Both the position numbers and the translations under genes were made by a program. A stretch of 28,795 nt of DNA from an uncultured Verrucomicrobiota bacterium (GTDB lineage: Bacteria; Verrucomicrobiota; Verrucomicrobiia; Limisphaerales; UBA9464): the NCBI GenBank assembly GCA_903925515.1, contig CAIYFP010000503.1, positions 1 through 28,795 of the forward strand. The letters are read 5' to 3'. The stretch's first letter is position 1. Each line of letters starts with the position of its first letter. This document shows, piece by piece, positions 16,276 through 24,296 of the stretch. The notes below the pieces were generated by a model. The model was given only the letters and a program-made list of their open reading frames with translations. It was not told where the DNA came from and searched no databases.

Positions 16276-16685
16276 GGGAGGGTCCTTGCCATGAGGAAGA
16301 CATGGGACAAGCCAGCCTTTCGCGCGATGCCTCCGAGGCGGGTGACGACCCGGTGAGGGACGTCGGCGTCGGCGTGGAGGAGGAGGACCGGGGGTTCCGG
16401 GAGGCGCGATCGGCGTTCGGCAAGGCCTCGGAGAAGCTCGTTCTCCGGGACGAACTGGTTGTCAAGGAAGGCCCGTCCTTGGCCATCGACGGCGAGGACG
16501 ATGCGAGGCTGGCCTGCCGGGAGCCTTGAGTCGGATTCGGACTCAGGAAGGACGACGGCGATGCCGGGAGGGAGAACGAGGAGGGATCCAAGGAGGAGGA
16601 AGAAGGCCAGGGGGAAGAGGACGCAGAGCCATGCCACGGCGTCCGGGTGGCCGGAGAGGATTCGGGTAGAAGTGGGGAACCGCAT
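16272..16685 (-). CDS. exbD: ExbD/TolR-family proton-channel subunit, atypical
   Basis: A 137-residue ExbD/TolR-type protein: one N-terminal membrane helix (about 16-38) and a periplasmic domain starting at GIAVVLPES. It continues with IVLAVDGQGRAFLDNQFVPE and VLLLHADADVPHRVVTRLGG, both characteristic of the family. In canonical ExbD an Asp in the helix lies about 25 residues before the LP of the periplasmic start. Here that position falls at Val22, and the only acidic residue nearby is Asp15, at the helix start. So the essential Asp is either displaced or lost. It lies 6 bases after exbB and overlaps the tonB-like gene by four bases. Confidence 0.82.
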   Translation of the reverse strand: MRFPTSTRILSGHPDAVAWLCVLFPLAFFLLLGSLLVLPPGIAVVLPESESDSRLPAGQPRIVLAVDGQGRAFLDNQFVPENELLRGLAERRSRLPEPPVLLLHADADVPHRVVTRLGGIARKAGLSHVFLMARTLP

Positions 16686-16691
16686 GGGGGG

Positions 16692-17396
16692 TCAAGGGGC
16701 TTCGTCGGTGCGCGCGCGGCGTGGAAGGCCTTGGGCTGGCTCCGGGCAGGTCATGCGCACGGCCTCGATGCTCGCTCGTTCCATGTCGAGGGCGATGGCA
16801 TGGACGCGTGCGACGAGGAAGTTGTGGGCGGTTTCGCTGACGATGGCGATGCCGAGCCCGCCGGCGGCGGAGTAGAGGGCCTGCCAGAGGTGGCGAAAGA
16901 GCAGGGCTGGGGCGGCGAAGCCGGAGTCGGACTGGAGGTCGTGGAAGACGCCGATGAAGCCAAAGAGGGTGCCGAGGAGGCCAAGGAGCGGCGCAATGCG
17001 GCCGATGGTGGCAAGGACGCCGAGGCGTGACTCGAGGCGCGGGACCTCGATCATGCCGACCTCCTTGATGGCCTCCTCGACTCGCTCGCGTCCGCCGTCG
17101 CGGGCGAGGATGGCGGCCTTGACGAGGAGCGCGACGGGGCCAGGGGTGGCGTCGCAGATGGAGACGGCCTCGACGACGTTGTCGCGCTTGAGGACGTTGC
17201 GGACGCCCGCGAGGAACTCGGACAGGTTGATGCGTTCCCGGTGATAGACGAGGTACCGGTCCAAGGCCACCAGCAGCATGGCGGCGCTGACGAAGAGCAG
17301 GGGAAGGAGCATCAGGCCGAAGCGGGCCATGAAGCCGGGCAGGGGCGGCGAGGAGGTGGTACCCGCAGCCTGCGCAAGGATGGCCATCAACGTCAT
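16692..17396 (-). CDS. exbB: ExbB/TolQ/MotA-family proton-channel subunit
   Basis: A 234-residue inner-membrane protein of the MotA/TolQ/ExbB family. Membrane segments lie near residues 25-48 (FGLMLLPLLFVSAAMLLVAL), 125-150 and 165-190. The hallmark IGRIAPLLGLLGTLFGFIGVF is in the second, and ALYSAAGGLGIAIVSETAHNF is in the third. It works with ExbD to couple proton flow to the TonB-like transducer encoded next. The ATG at 17396 overlaps the smr stop by four bases (ATGA). A second ATG at 17387 is possible. The opening MAILAQAAGTTSSPPLPGF is an N-terminal periplasmic stretch before the first helix. Confidence 0.92.
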   Translation of the reverse strand: MTLMAILAQAAGTTSSPPLPGFMARFGLMLLPLLFVSAAMLLVALDRYLVYHRERINLSEFLAGVRNVLKRDNVVEAVSICDATPGPVALLVKAAILARDGGRERVEEAIKEVGMIEVPRLESRLGVLATIGRIAPLLGLLGTLFGFIGVFHDLQSDSGFAAPALLFRHLWQALYSAAGGLGIAIVSETAHNFLVARVHAIALDMERASIEAVRMTCPEPAQGLPRRARTDEAP

Positions 17397-17692
17397 GGCT
17401 TGGTTATAGGGAAAGGCGGCATCGTGCCCAACGCCTTTTTGGGGCGCAGCCTAACCCATGTGGCCCCATGACCACCCCATGGCGCGGTGGCGAGGCTGAA
17501 GGACTCCACCAGGGGATGGCGTGCGAGGATGGCGTGGACGGAACGGGCCATGGCAAGGGAGCCGCGCCCGTGGACGACGCGGACCTCGGGCCATGAATGC
17601 TCGGTGGCGAGGGCGAGGAATTCGTCAAGCAAGGCTCCGAGGTCGCGGGGCCTGAACCCATGGAGGTCGAGCTCGTTGGCCTCGGGTTGCAC
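17393..17692 (-). CDS. Stand-alone Smr-domain protein
   Basis: A 99-residue protein consisting almost only of an Smr domain, the nuclease-like C-terminal domain of MutS2. LDLHGF is at residues 8-13, VHGRGS at about 40-45 and GGHGATWVRL near 73-82; these are the conserved motifs. Smr domains nick or cleave branched DNA or ribosome-associated RNA; no MutS part is present, so the target is unknown. The start is a GTG at 17692, two bases after the proS stop, and the gene overlaps exbB by four bases. It is thus wedged between a tRNA synthetase gene and a proton-channel gene. The family call is firm. Confidence 0.88.
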   Translation of the reverse strand: MQPEANELDLHGFRPRDLGALLDEFLALATEHSWPEVRVVHGRGSLAMARSVHAILARHPLVESFSLATAPWGGHGATWVRLRPKKALGTMPPFPITKP

Positions 17693-17694
17693 GG

Positions 17695-19455
17695 TCAGGG
17701 GTTGAGCGCGGCCTCGTGCTCACGGACCCATGCGAGGATGCGGTCAAGGGCCTGATCGATGGGGACCTTGAGCATCGGGCCGTTGCGGGGCTTGAGCTCG
17801 ACCTCGCCTGCGGCAAGGGATTTCTCCCCAATGCCCACCCTGAGGGGGAAGCCAACGAGCTCGCTGTCCTTGAACTTGACGCCGGGGCGTTCGTCGCGGT
17901 CGTCGAGGATGGCCTCGATGCCGGCGGCGGCGAGCTCGTCATGGAGACGTTCGGCGAGGGAAAGGGTGGGGCCGCCCGGGGCCGCGTTGAGGGGGGTGAT
18001 GCAGACGACGAAGGGGGCGACGCTGACGGGCCACGAGATGCCGTTGTCATCATGGCATTGTTCGATGACGGCTTGGAGGGTGCGGGTAACGCCAATGCCG
18101 TAGCAACCCATCACGCAGGGCCGGCGCTGGCCGTCCTCCGCGAGGAAGGTGGCGTTCATCTTCTCGCTGTACTTGGTGCCGAGCTTGAAGACATGCCCGA
18201 CCTCGATCGCCCGTCGGATCCTGAGGGGTTCGCCCGAGCGAATGGAGGCCTCGCCGGCCTTCACGGTGCGCAGGTCGAGCCAGCGCGAGACGCGGATGTC
18301 ACGTTCCACGTCCACGTGCCGGAGATGGAAGCCGTCCTCGTTGGCGCCGGTAACCATGCCCATGGCGCGGCGAAGGGTTTCATCGGCAAGGATGACGACC
18401 TTGGCCGGGACGCCTGAGACGGCGCCGAGGGAGCCGGGGCGCGCACCGAGCCACGACGAGCATTCGTCCGGGGTTGCGGGACGGGCATGGGTTGCGCCCA
18501 GGCGCGCCATGAGCTTGGCCTCGTTGAGGGTGTCGTCGCCGCGAAGGAGCACGAGAACGGGCTGGGAGTCCGCAACATAGACGAGGGTCTTGACTTGGCG
18601 TGCGGGCTCGACCCCGTGGGGCGGGGCCGCGAGCTCGTCGATGGTGACGACGCCGGGCGTGGGGAATTTCTCGGGGGCGGGGCCGGTGGATGCGGAGGGA
18701 GTGGGGAGCACGGGGCCGGCACTGGTGGCCTTCTCGATGTTGGCGGCGTAGCCGTCGGATTCGCCGTAGGCAACGTCGTTCTCGCCGGTGGCGGCGGGCA
18801 CCATGAATTCGTGGGAGTGGCTTCCGCCGATGACGCCCGTGTCGGCCTCGACCGGGAACGCCTTGAGGCCGCAGCGCGCAAAGATGCGGGTGTAGGCGTC
18901 GTACATCTTCTGGTAGCTGGCCATGGCGCCGGCGTCCGAGGCATCGAAGGAGTAGGCATCCTTCATGATGAACTCCTTGGCGCGCATGAGGCCGAAGCGC
19001 GGGCGGATCTCATCGCGGAACTTGGTTTGGACCTGGTAAAAGGTCCGGGGCATTTGGCGGTACGAGCTTATCTCGGAGGCCGCGAGGTGGGTGATGACCT
19101 CCTCATGGGTGGGCCCGAGGACCCATTCGCGGCCGACGCTGTCCTTCACCTTGAACAAAACGTCGCGTGCGGACTCGTAGCGGCCGCTTTGTTGCCAGAT
19201 GTCGGGGGGCTGGAGGGCCGGCATGAGGACCTCGGTGGCGCCGGCGCGGTCCATTTCCTCGCGGATGATCCCTTCGATCTTGCGGAGGGCGCGAAGGCCC
19301 ATGGGTAGGAAGGTGTAGAGGCCCCCCGACAGCTTTCGGACGAGCCCAGCCCTGAGCAGGAGCTTGTGCGAGGCGATTTCGGCGTCGGCGGGGGATTCCT
19401 TGAGGGTGGGGATGAAGGATTGTGACCAGCGCATGGGGGAAAGGGGTGCGGGCAT
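17695..19455 (-). CDS. proS: Prolyl-tRNA synthetase, bacterial type with editing domain
   Basis: Charges tRNA-Pro. The 586 residues show the class II core: motif 1 region (GIIREEMDRAGATEVLMPAL), motif 2 (KFRDEIRPRFGLMRAKEFIM) and motif 3 (GCYGIGVTRTLQAVIEQ). A YbaK-like editing insertion lies between motifs 2 and 3 (LLRGDDTLNEAKLMARLG and PAKVVILADETLRRAMG). The C-terminal anticodon-binding domain contains ILDDRDERPGVKFKDSELVG. Length fits bacterial (E. coli-type) ProS. The ATG at 19455 is used; the ATG at 19434 (MRWSQSFIPT) is equally compatible with homology. It heads the co-directional run through smr, exb genes and moxR. No T-box or other leader was recognised in the 114 bases upstream. 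Confidence 0.96.
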   Translation of the reverse strand: MPAPLSPMRWSQSFIPTLKESPADAEIASHKLLLRAGLVRKLSGGLYTFLPMGLRALRKIEGIIREEMDRAGATEVLMPALQPPDIWQQSGRYESARDVLFKVKDSVGREWVLGPTHEEVITHLAASEISSYRQMPRTFYQVQTKFRDEIRPRFGLMRAKEFIMKDAYSFDASDAGAMASYQKMYDAYTRIFARCGLKAFPVEADTGVIGGSHSHEFMVPAATGENDVAYGESDGYAANIEKATSAGPVLPTPSASTGPAPEKFPTPGVVTIDELAAPPHGVEPARQVKTLVYVADSQPVLVLLRGDDTLNEAKLMARLGATHARPATPDECSSWLGARPGSLGAVSGVPAKVVILADETLRRAMGMVTGANEDGFHLRHVDVERDIRVSRWLDLRTVKAGEASIRSGEPLRIRRAIEVGHVFKLGTKYSEKMNATFLAEDGQRRPCVMGCYGIGVTRTLQAVIEQCHDDNGISWPVSVAPFVVCITPLNAAPGGPTLSLAERLHDELAAAGIEAILDDRDERPGVKFKDSELVGFPLRVGIGEKSLAAGEVELKPRNGPMLKVPIDQALDRILAWVREHEAALNP

Positions 19456-19569
19456 CGTGGGGTAAGGAAGGTGGGATGGGGCCCCGGTTGAATGGCCGCC
19501 TAGGCGAGGGCGCGTGGGAAGACTGCGACCTAGACCGTGGGGGATGCGGGCGGGGTGGGCGGGGTGACG

Positions 19570-20325
19570 TTACTTGACCGCGTTGACCAACGGAGCAAGG
19601 CCCTGAATCCGGACCTCGAGGCGGTCACCAGACTCGATGGGGCCGACGCCTGCCGGCGTGCCTGTGAGGATGATGTCGCCCGGGAGCAGGGTCATGTTGA
19701 TGGAGATAAAGCTAACGAGCTGGAAGCAATTGAAGAGCAGCTGGCTGGTGTTGCCGTTCTGACGCAGCTGCCCGTTTTGGAACAATTGGATGCTCAGGTC
19801 ATGGGGATCGATCTTGGTTTCGACGTACGGCCCCACGGGCGTGAAGGTATCGAAGGACTTGGAGCGGGCGAATTGGCTCTCCGAGGCTTGGATGGTGCGG
19901 TCCGTTATGTCTTGGGCTGCGGTGTAGCCAAAGATGTACCGGGCGGCGGCTGCCGGTGTCACGTTGCGGACACGACGGCCCATGACGATGGCAAGTTCCG
20001 CCTCGAAGTCGTTCCGATGCTGGGCGAAAGGGATCTCGATCTTGGATCCGTCCGGAATGAGGGAAGTGGGGGCCTTGAGCCAAAACAGCGGTTCCTTGGG
20101 CAACTCCTTGCCGGCTTCCCGGGCGTGGTCGGCATAATTGAGGCCAACGGCTATGATTTTGGAAGGAACGACGGGTACAAGCGTCTTCACCCCCTTTAGG
20201 GGAGTGGGCTTCTTGTCGAAGGACGGTGATCCAAAGACGTCGCCGTTGAGGCGAAACACTTCGCCATCCACGACTTTGGCATGAAATATGTCGTCGCCCT
20301 TTTGGAAGCGACCGATTGCGGCCAT
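19570..20325 (-). CDS. Fumarylacetoacetate hydrolase-family protein
   Basis: A 251-residue FAH-family enzyme that probably cleaves a C-C bond or hydrolyses/hydrates a 2-oxo acid derivative, with a divalent metal. Conserved blocks: AVGLNYADHARE, PLFWLKAPTSLI, HRNDFEAELAIVMGR (Glu108 and Glu110 as likely metal ligands), AAQDITDR (Asp139), SKSFDTFTPVGP and LLPGDIILTGTPAGVGP. Length is typical of the short FAH-domain hydrolases and isomerases. Members share folds but not substrates, so none is named. It lies 75 bases downstream of the TIM-barrel gene on the same strand, suggesting a shared carbohydrate or acid catabolic role. Its base use is less extreme than in genes to the left. Confidence 0.92.
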   Translation of the reverse strand: MAAIGRFQKGDDIFHAKVVDGEVFRLNGDVFGSPSFDKKPTPLKGVKTLVPVVPSKIIAVGLNYADHAREAGKELPKEPLFWLKAPTSLIPDGSKIEIPFAQHRNDFEAELAIVMGRRVRNVTPAAAARYIFGYTAAQDITDRTIQASESQFARSKSFDTFTPVGPYVETKIDPHDLSIQLFQNGQLRQNGNTSQLLFNCFQLVSFISINMTLLPGDIILTGTPAGVGPIESGDRLEVRIQGLAPLVNAVK

Positions 20326-20400
20326 AGCGATCGGTGTATTAGCACCCCGGCAACGGATGCAGCAAGGACGGAATCCGGGAACTTGCTGGCGCGGCTTGGG

Positions 20401-21432
20401 CTAGGCACCCATGCCGTCCTCGAAGCTGCCGCCGGCGGCGGGCCAGCAGCAATGGTCCCGAACGAAGGCGATGCCATTGGCGCTGGTCGAGTCGAGGTCA
20501 CGGTGCGCGGATTCGGCTTCGACGACCAAGGGGGCGGAGTCGCAACCGTGAAGCTTGCAGTAACGGTCCCGGTATCCGACGTGGAGGAGAAGCTCCGCGT
20601 AGCGCTGCATGTTGAGGTCGCCGGAGGGAAGGTCGGTGAACTGCATCCCACGCCTCGGCCAGTGTGGCTCCATGGCCCGGAGCGGGAGGCCGGGGCGAAG
20701 GGTGAAGTTCTTGATGTGGGCGGCGTGGATGAACTTCCCGACCTTCAGGAACCGCGTTTCCCATGACTCGCCTTCCCAGCAGTGGGACGGATCGGCGTTC
20801 ACGGCGAGGCAGGGGTCATTGTCGCAGACTTGGACGAGCATGAGGAAGTCGTCCGCGCACATGGCGCCGGTGCCGGGATGGATTTCATGGCAGAGCTTGA
20901 GGCCGAGCTCGTTGGCCTTCCGGCGAATCTTGGCCGTTTTCTTGACGAATCGTTCCTGGCCTTCCTTGACGAGGTCGAAGCCCGCGCCGGACCAGAAGCC
21001 CCATGGGTAGCCGGTTGCGACCTCCCAGCCGAAGGCGACGCCCCAGAACATGGGCACGGTCTTGATGCCAAGTTCATGGGCGAGGTCGAGCAGCTTGAGG
21101 ATGTAGGTCTCGTGCCACTTCTCGATCTTTTCCGGGGTTTGGGACGCCACGTCGGGAGGGATGAAGGGGTTGCCGGACTTGGTGCCGGTCCATGCCGAGG
21201 TGTGGACCCAGAATGGGCAGTGGGCTGAGACGCCATCGAGGCGCATGCCCCGGGACTCGAAGGTGGCCTTGATATCCTTGGCCTTCCGGAGGCCCCCCTT
21301 GCCATCGCCCAGCATGTAGTTGCTGGGCTGGGCGCCCGCGGCGCCGGAGGCCTTGGCGTAGTCTAGAAACTGCTCCAGCGACTTGGCCCCGTGCTGGGCG
21401 CCCTCGATGGAGGGATGGAAGGCATTAGGCAT
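20401..21432 (-). CDS. Xylose isomerase-like TIM-barrel protein
   Basis: A 343-residue AP endonuclease 2/sugar-isomerase superfamily protein. Barrel strands and likely metal ligands appear in MRLDGVSAHCPFWV, KTVPMFWGVAFGWE, KLCHEIHPGTGAMCADDFL, LAVNADPSHCWEGESWE and FIHAAHIKNFTL. These resemble sugar-phosphate isomerases/epimerases common in sugar and inositol catabolism clusters. No signal peptide is seen. The ATG at 21432 starts MPNAFHPSIEGAQHG; the frame stays open to 21810 but without homology. It probably forms a two-gene unit with the FAH gene. The substrate is unknown. Confidence 0.88.
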   Translation of the reverse strand: MPNAFHPSIEGAQHGAKSLEQFLDYAKASGAAGAQPSNYMLGDGKGGLRKAKDIKATFESRGMRLDGVSAHCPFWVHTSAWTGTKSGNPFIPPDVASQTPEKIEKWHETYILKLLDLAHELGIKTVPMFWGVAFGWEVATGYPWGFWSGAGFDLVKEGQERFVKKTAKIRRKANELGLKLCHEIHPGTGAMCADDFLMLVQVCDNDPCLAVNADPSHCWEGESWETRFLKVGKFIHAAHIKNFTLRPGLPLRAMEPHWPRRGMQFTDLPSGDLNMQRYAELLLHVGYRDRYCKLHGCDSAPLVVEAESAHRDLDSTSANGIAFVRDHCCWPAAGGSFEDGMGA

Positions 21433-22111
21433 GATTGATCCCGGTGAACGTTGCGCGTGTTTGCGTTCCTTTACCGATCCGCATGAAGGCTGGCAAACCG
21501 AAAAGTCTGGCGGATGGCCCGTGACCCACGCCGATGGGTCTTGGTCTGGGGGCGCTCGAACGTCGGGGACAGGTGACGGGTTCGACACGTCTTGTGATGC
21601 GATGGGATGCCGTGCGGTCGTTTTCGCGGGAGGGATTGGCGCGTAGGCCGTCATGCGGGCGAGGATTTCCATGCCGGAACGATGCCGTTGGGTCGGTCGT
21701 GCTTGCGGGACTTTCTTTCGCAAGAGCCTCGTCCCTCGCTCGTTGGGGGCCTGGCACAGGCCCTCGCCTGGCTCACGCCTCGTCTTGCGAAGAAACTTCG
21801 GCATCATCACTTCCCTCCCAATTGCATCGTCCCGGCCAACGCAAACGGTTCTTCAAACGGTCATCGAGGCAGCGATTCCGTGCGGCGCCGCTGCGGCGGA
21901 GGGGTGGCGGCTTCGTTCGATTTCCCGGTGAATGGGCCCATGCGGCCCGAGAGGTGGTGGGTGCATGCCGATGAGGGTCCCTTCGACGTCGTAGTCCGGT
22001 TGCAACCGGGCCGAAGTGGCACCCGGCTTGGATTCGTGGCCAAGCAGGCTGATGGGATGAGAATGCCCGGAACGGGTCGGCTGCCCGGCGACTGACTCGG
22101 CCTTGGTTGAG
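21433..22111. other. 680-base intergenic stretch with no recognised gene
   Basis: No open frame here resembles a protein family, and no tRNA-like structure was found (GGTTCGA at 21576-21582 lacks any cloverleaf partner). A perfect 14-base palindrome, CCGGTTGCAACCGG, lies at 21996-22009. G/C skew is weak compared with the left part of the window. It should contain the promoter of the TIM-barrel/FAH pair at its left end; no convincing -35/-10 pair was identified. It could hold a decayed gene. Confidence 0.5.
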
Positions 22112-22978
22112 CTACCTCGCGAGACCGCATGGCGAGTCTGCCCGCTCCATGGCCCTTCGGAGGATCACGTCCGCGATGGCTGGATCATCGCCGACGGCCG
22201 GCGAGTACCATGTCCAGCGGCCATGGACGAGGGTGGGGTTCTCCCATGTGTGGAGTCCGGATTCCAGTCTCCGGGCCACGGTGGCAGGATCGGCACCGAG
22301 CATGACGGGGATGTCCTCCTGGGAGTGCAGGCCGTCGCTGAGGAAGAAGGGAACGATGACGATGTTCGGCGAGGATGCCATGACTGGGATGTCCTGGATG
22401 CGCGGGGATTCCTCCATGAAGACGGCGTGGACTTCATGGAACGTGCCGGTGGAGCGGAGCGATGCCACGTGGTCTTCGATGGCGCGCCGCGAGGTTTCCG
22501 AGTTCGAGGTGCCGTGACCGGCGACGAAGAGGGAGATGTTCCCCCGCGTGGGCGGGCCCCCCGGGGCTGGATGGCTGGAGACCACGGCCATGGCGCGGGA
22601 GACGATGACATCCGTCATGGAGGGGTGGATGCCAACGGGTGGGCAGTAGCGAAGCCTGTGACGACCGACGAAGTGGGTGTCGAGGGTAGGGTTGGCGGAG
22701 AGGCAGGTGGCGATACCCAGCTCGCGGGGGATGACTTGCTGCGTGAAGTAGCCCTCGGAGATGAACACGGGCACGGCGATGACGTCCGGGTGCCATGCGG
22801 AGCGGAGGGCGGAGGCGAAGGAGGGTTCCTGCTTCCAGAACGAGGCGAGGACCTGGCCGAACACGCCCCGTGCCCGGAGGGCATCGGCATGGAGCCGCAC
22901 GGGGGCGGACGACTGGGCGTTGAGGGTCGAGCCGTGGCCGAGCAGGAGCAAGGTGGAGTCTTGGAGTTGGAGGGGCAC
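22112..22978 (-). CDS. Two-domain CbiX-type chelatase (sirohydrochlorin chelatase family)
   Basis: A 288-residue protein made of two tandem CbiX halves, each starting with a metal-site motif: LLLGHGSTLN (His15) and FVAGHGTSN (His155). The second half keeps the second histidine (FFLSDGLHSQEDIP, His218). The matching place in the first half is Phe78 (FISEGYFTQQ). So only the C-terminal half appears catalytic and the N-terminal half has diverged. The family inserts cobalt, nickel or iron into sirohydrochlorin-type tetrapyrroles. The start is a GTG at 22978, 3 bases after the mqnC stop, so the two are co-transcribed. No other tetrapyrrole gene is nearby, so the metal and the true substrate are open. 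Confidence 0.85.
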   Translation of the reverse strand: MPLQLQDSTLLLLGHGSTLNAQSSAPVRLHADALRARGVFGQVLASFWKQEPSFASALRSAWHPDVIAVPVFISEGYFTQQVIPRELGIATCLSANPTLDTHFVGRHRLRYCPPVGIHPSMTDVIVSRAMAVVSSHPAPGGPPTRGNISLFVAGHGTSNSETSRRAIEDHVASLRSTGTFHEVHAVFMEESPRIQDIPVMASSPNIVIVPFFLSDGLHSQEDIPVMLGADPATVARRLESGLHTWENPTLVHGRWTWYSPAVGDDPAIADVILRRAMERADSPCGLAR

Positions 22979-22981
22979 GGG

Positions 22982-24196
22982 CTAGCAAGGCGACGTGGCG
23001 GGGAGTCCGACGAGGCGGTACCAGTTGTCGCGCTGGCGGGGCTTGAACCCGAGGTCGCGGATGAGGCGTTGCATGTCCTCGACGCCCATGCGGTGGGTGG
23101 TGCCGGCGCTGGAGACGACGTTTTCCTCGATCATGATGGAGCCGAGGTCGTTGGCGCCGTAGCGGAGGGCGACCTGGCCGACGTCAAGTCCTTGGGTAAC
23201 CCATGAGCTTTGGATGCTGGGGATGTTGTCGAGGTAGATCCGCGCGAGGGCCTGCATGCGGAGGTATTCGTGGGCCCCGGCGGGCGTTGCCTTGAGGACG
23301 GCGTTCTCGGGCTGGAACGTCCAGCAGATGAATGCCGTGAAGGCGCCGCCGCGGAGGGTGCCTTTCTCGAGTGCTTGGGCGTAGGCGCGGGCAAGGCCGA
23401 TGGGGGAGGGATCCGGGTCGAGGCTGCCATGGTCCACCAACCTGAGGAGCGAACGGTCCTGTTGCGCGCGAACGACTTCGAGGTGCTCGATCCGGTCCGC
23501 GAGGTCCTCGACATGGCCGAACATCATCGTCGCGCTGCTGGCAAGGCCCATGGCATGCGCCGCGTCCATCACGCCCATCCATTGGGCGGTGTTGGCCTTC
23601 AGCGGGGCAATGCGGTTTCGAACCCGGTCCACTAGGATTTCGCCGCCGCCCCCGGGAAGGGAACCCAGCCCCGCCTTGACGAAGTCCGCGAGGAGCTTCT
23701 CGACGGGCTCGCCGAACACCTCCTGGAAGTGGATGAACTCCGACGGGCTAAACCCATGGATGTTAAATCCAGGATAGCGGTCGCGAACATGGGAGAGAAG
23801 GTCGAGGTACCACTGCTTCGAGAGGCGGGGGTGATGGCCGCCCTGCATGAGCATCTGGGTTCCGCCCAAGGCGAGGGTCTCGTCGATCTTGCGGTCCAGC
23901 TCGTCGAGGGAAATGACATACGAGTCCGCGTCCTTCTCGCTGCGCCAGAACGCGCAGAACTTGCAATAGACGTTGCAGACGTTGGTGTAGTTGACGTTGC
24001 GATCGACGATGTAGGTGATCGTGTCTTGGCCCTGCCCGTCGTGCGCGTCCCTTCGTGCAAGCCTGCGTCGTCGGTCCGCGAGCAGGCCCAGCTCGGGCAG
24101 GGGCAGGGTCGCGAGACGAGCAAGGTCGCCGGGGGAAACCCGTGCCCCGTCCCAGGTCGCCTGCATCAAGTCCTCCATGGAAGAGCCCATCGCCAT
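22982..24196 (-). CDS. mqnC: Cyclic dehypoxanthine futalosine synthase (radical SAM)
   Basis: A 404-residue radical SAM enzyme of the futalosine menaquinone pathway. The [4Fe-4S] motif CxxxCxxC is at C74, C78 and C81 (YTNVCNVYCKFCAF). MqnC-like blocks follow: GGTQMLMQGGHHP, FSPSEFIHFQEVFG, GSLPGGGGEILVDRVR, SATMMFGHVEDLADRIEHL and FTAFICWTFQPENAVL. These favour MqnC, which cyclises dehypoxanthine futalosine, over MqnE, a relative sharing the Cys motif. The ATG at 24196 is used; ATGs at 24190 and 24178 are alternatives. Other menaquinone genes are not in the window. It is immediately upstream of the cbiX-like gene. Confidence 0.92.
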   Translation of the reverse strand: MAMGSSMEDLMQATWDGARVSPGDLARLATLPLPELGLLADRRRRLARRDAHDGQGQDTITYIVDRNVNYTNVCNVYCKFCAFWRSEKDADSYVISLDELDRKIDETLALGGTQMLMQGGHHPRLSKQWYLDLLSHVRDRYPGFNIHGFSPSEFIHFQEVFGEPVEKLLADFVKAGLGSLPGGGGEILVDRVRNRIAPLKANTAQWMGVMDAAHAMGLASSATMMFGHVEDLADRIEHLEVVRAQQDRSLLRLVDHGSLDPDPSPIGLARAYAQALEKGTLRGGAFTAFICWTFQPENAVLKATPAGAHEYLRMQALARIYLDNIPSIQSSWVTQGLDVGQVALRYGANDLGSIMIEENVVSSAGTTHRMGVEDMQRLIRDLGFKPRQRDNWYRLVGLPATSPC

Positions 24197-24296
24197 GCCG
24201 GCAGGGTACCCTCGTTTTGGCGCATCGGCTACGCCGTGGTTTGGGCGCCCTGGATTGGGTGGACGTGGGACGCGGTAGCCGGACGGCCCGTTCGCT

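Noticed and set aside
21469..21496. Possible -35 (TTGCCA) and -10 (GTAAAG) upstream of the TIM-barrel gene
   Set aside because: Spacing of 16 is acceptable, but the -10 match is poor and the promoter consensus of this organism is unknown.
21569..21592. GGGTTCGACAC resembling a tRNA T-loop
   Set aside because: No acceptor, D or anticodon stem can be paired around it.
21607..22095. 162-residue plus-strand frame in the 680-base gap
   Set aside because: No recognisable motif and unlike the codon pattern of true plus-strand genes here. It could be a decayed gene but cannot be supported.
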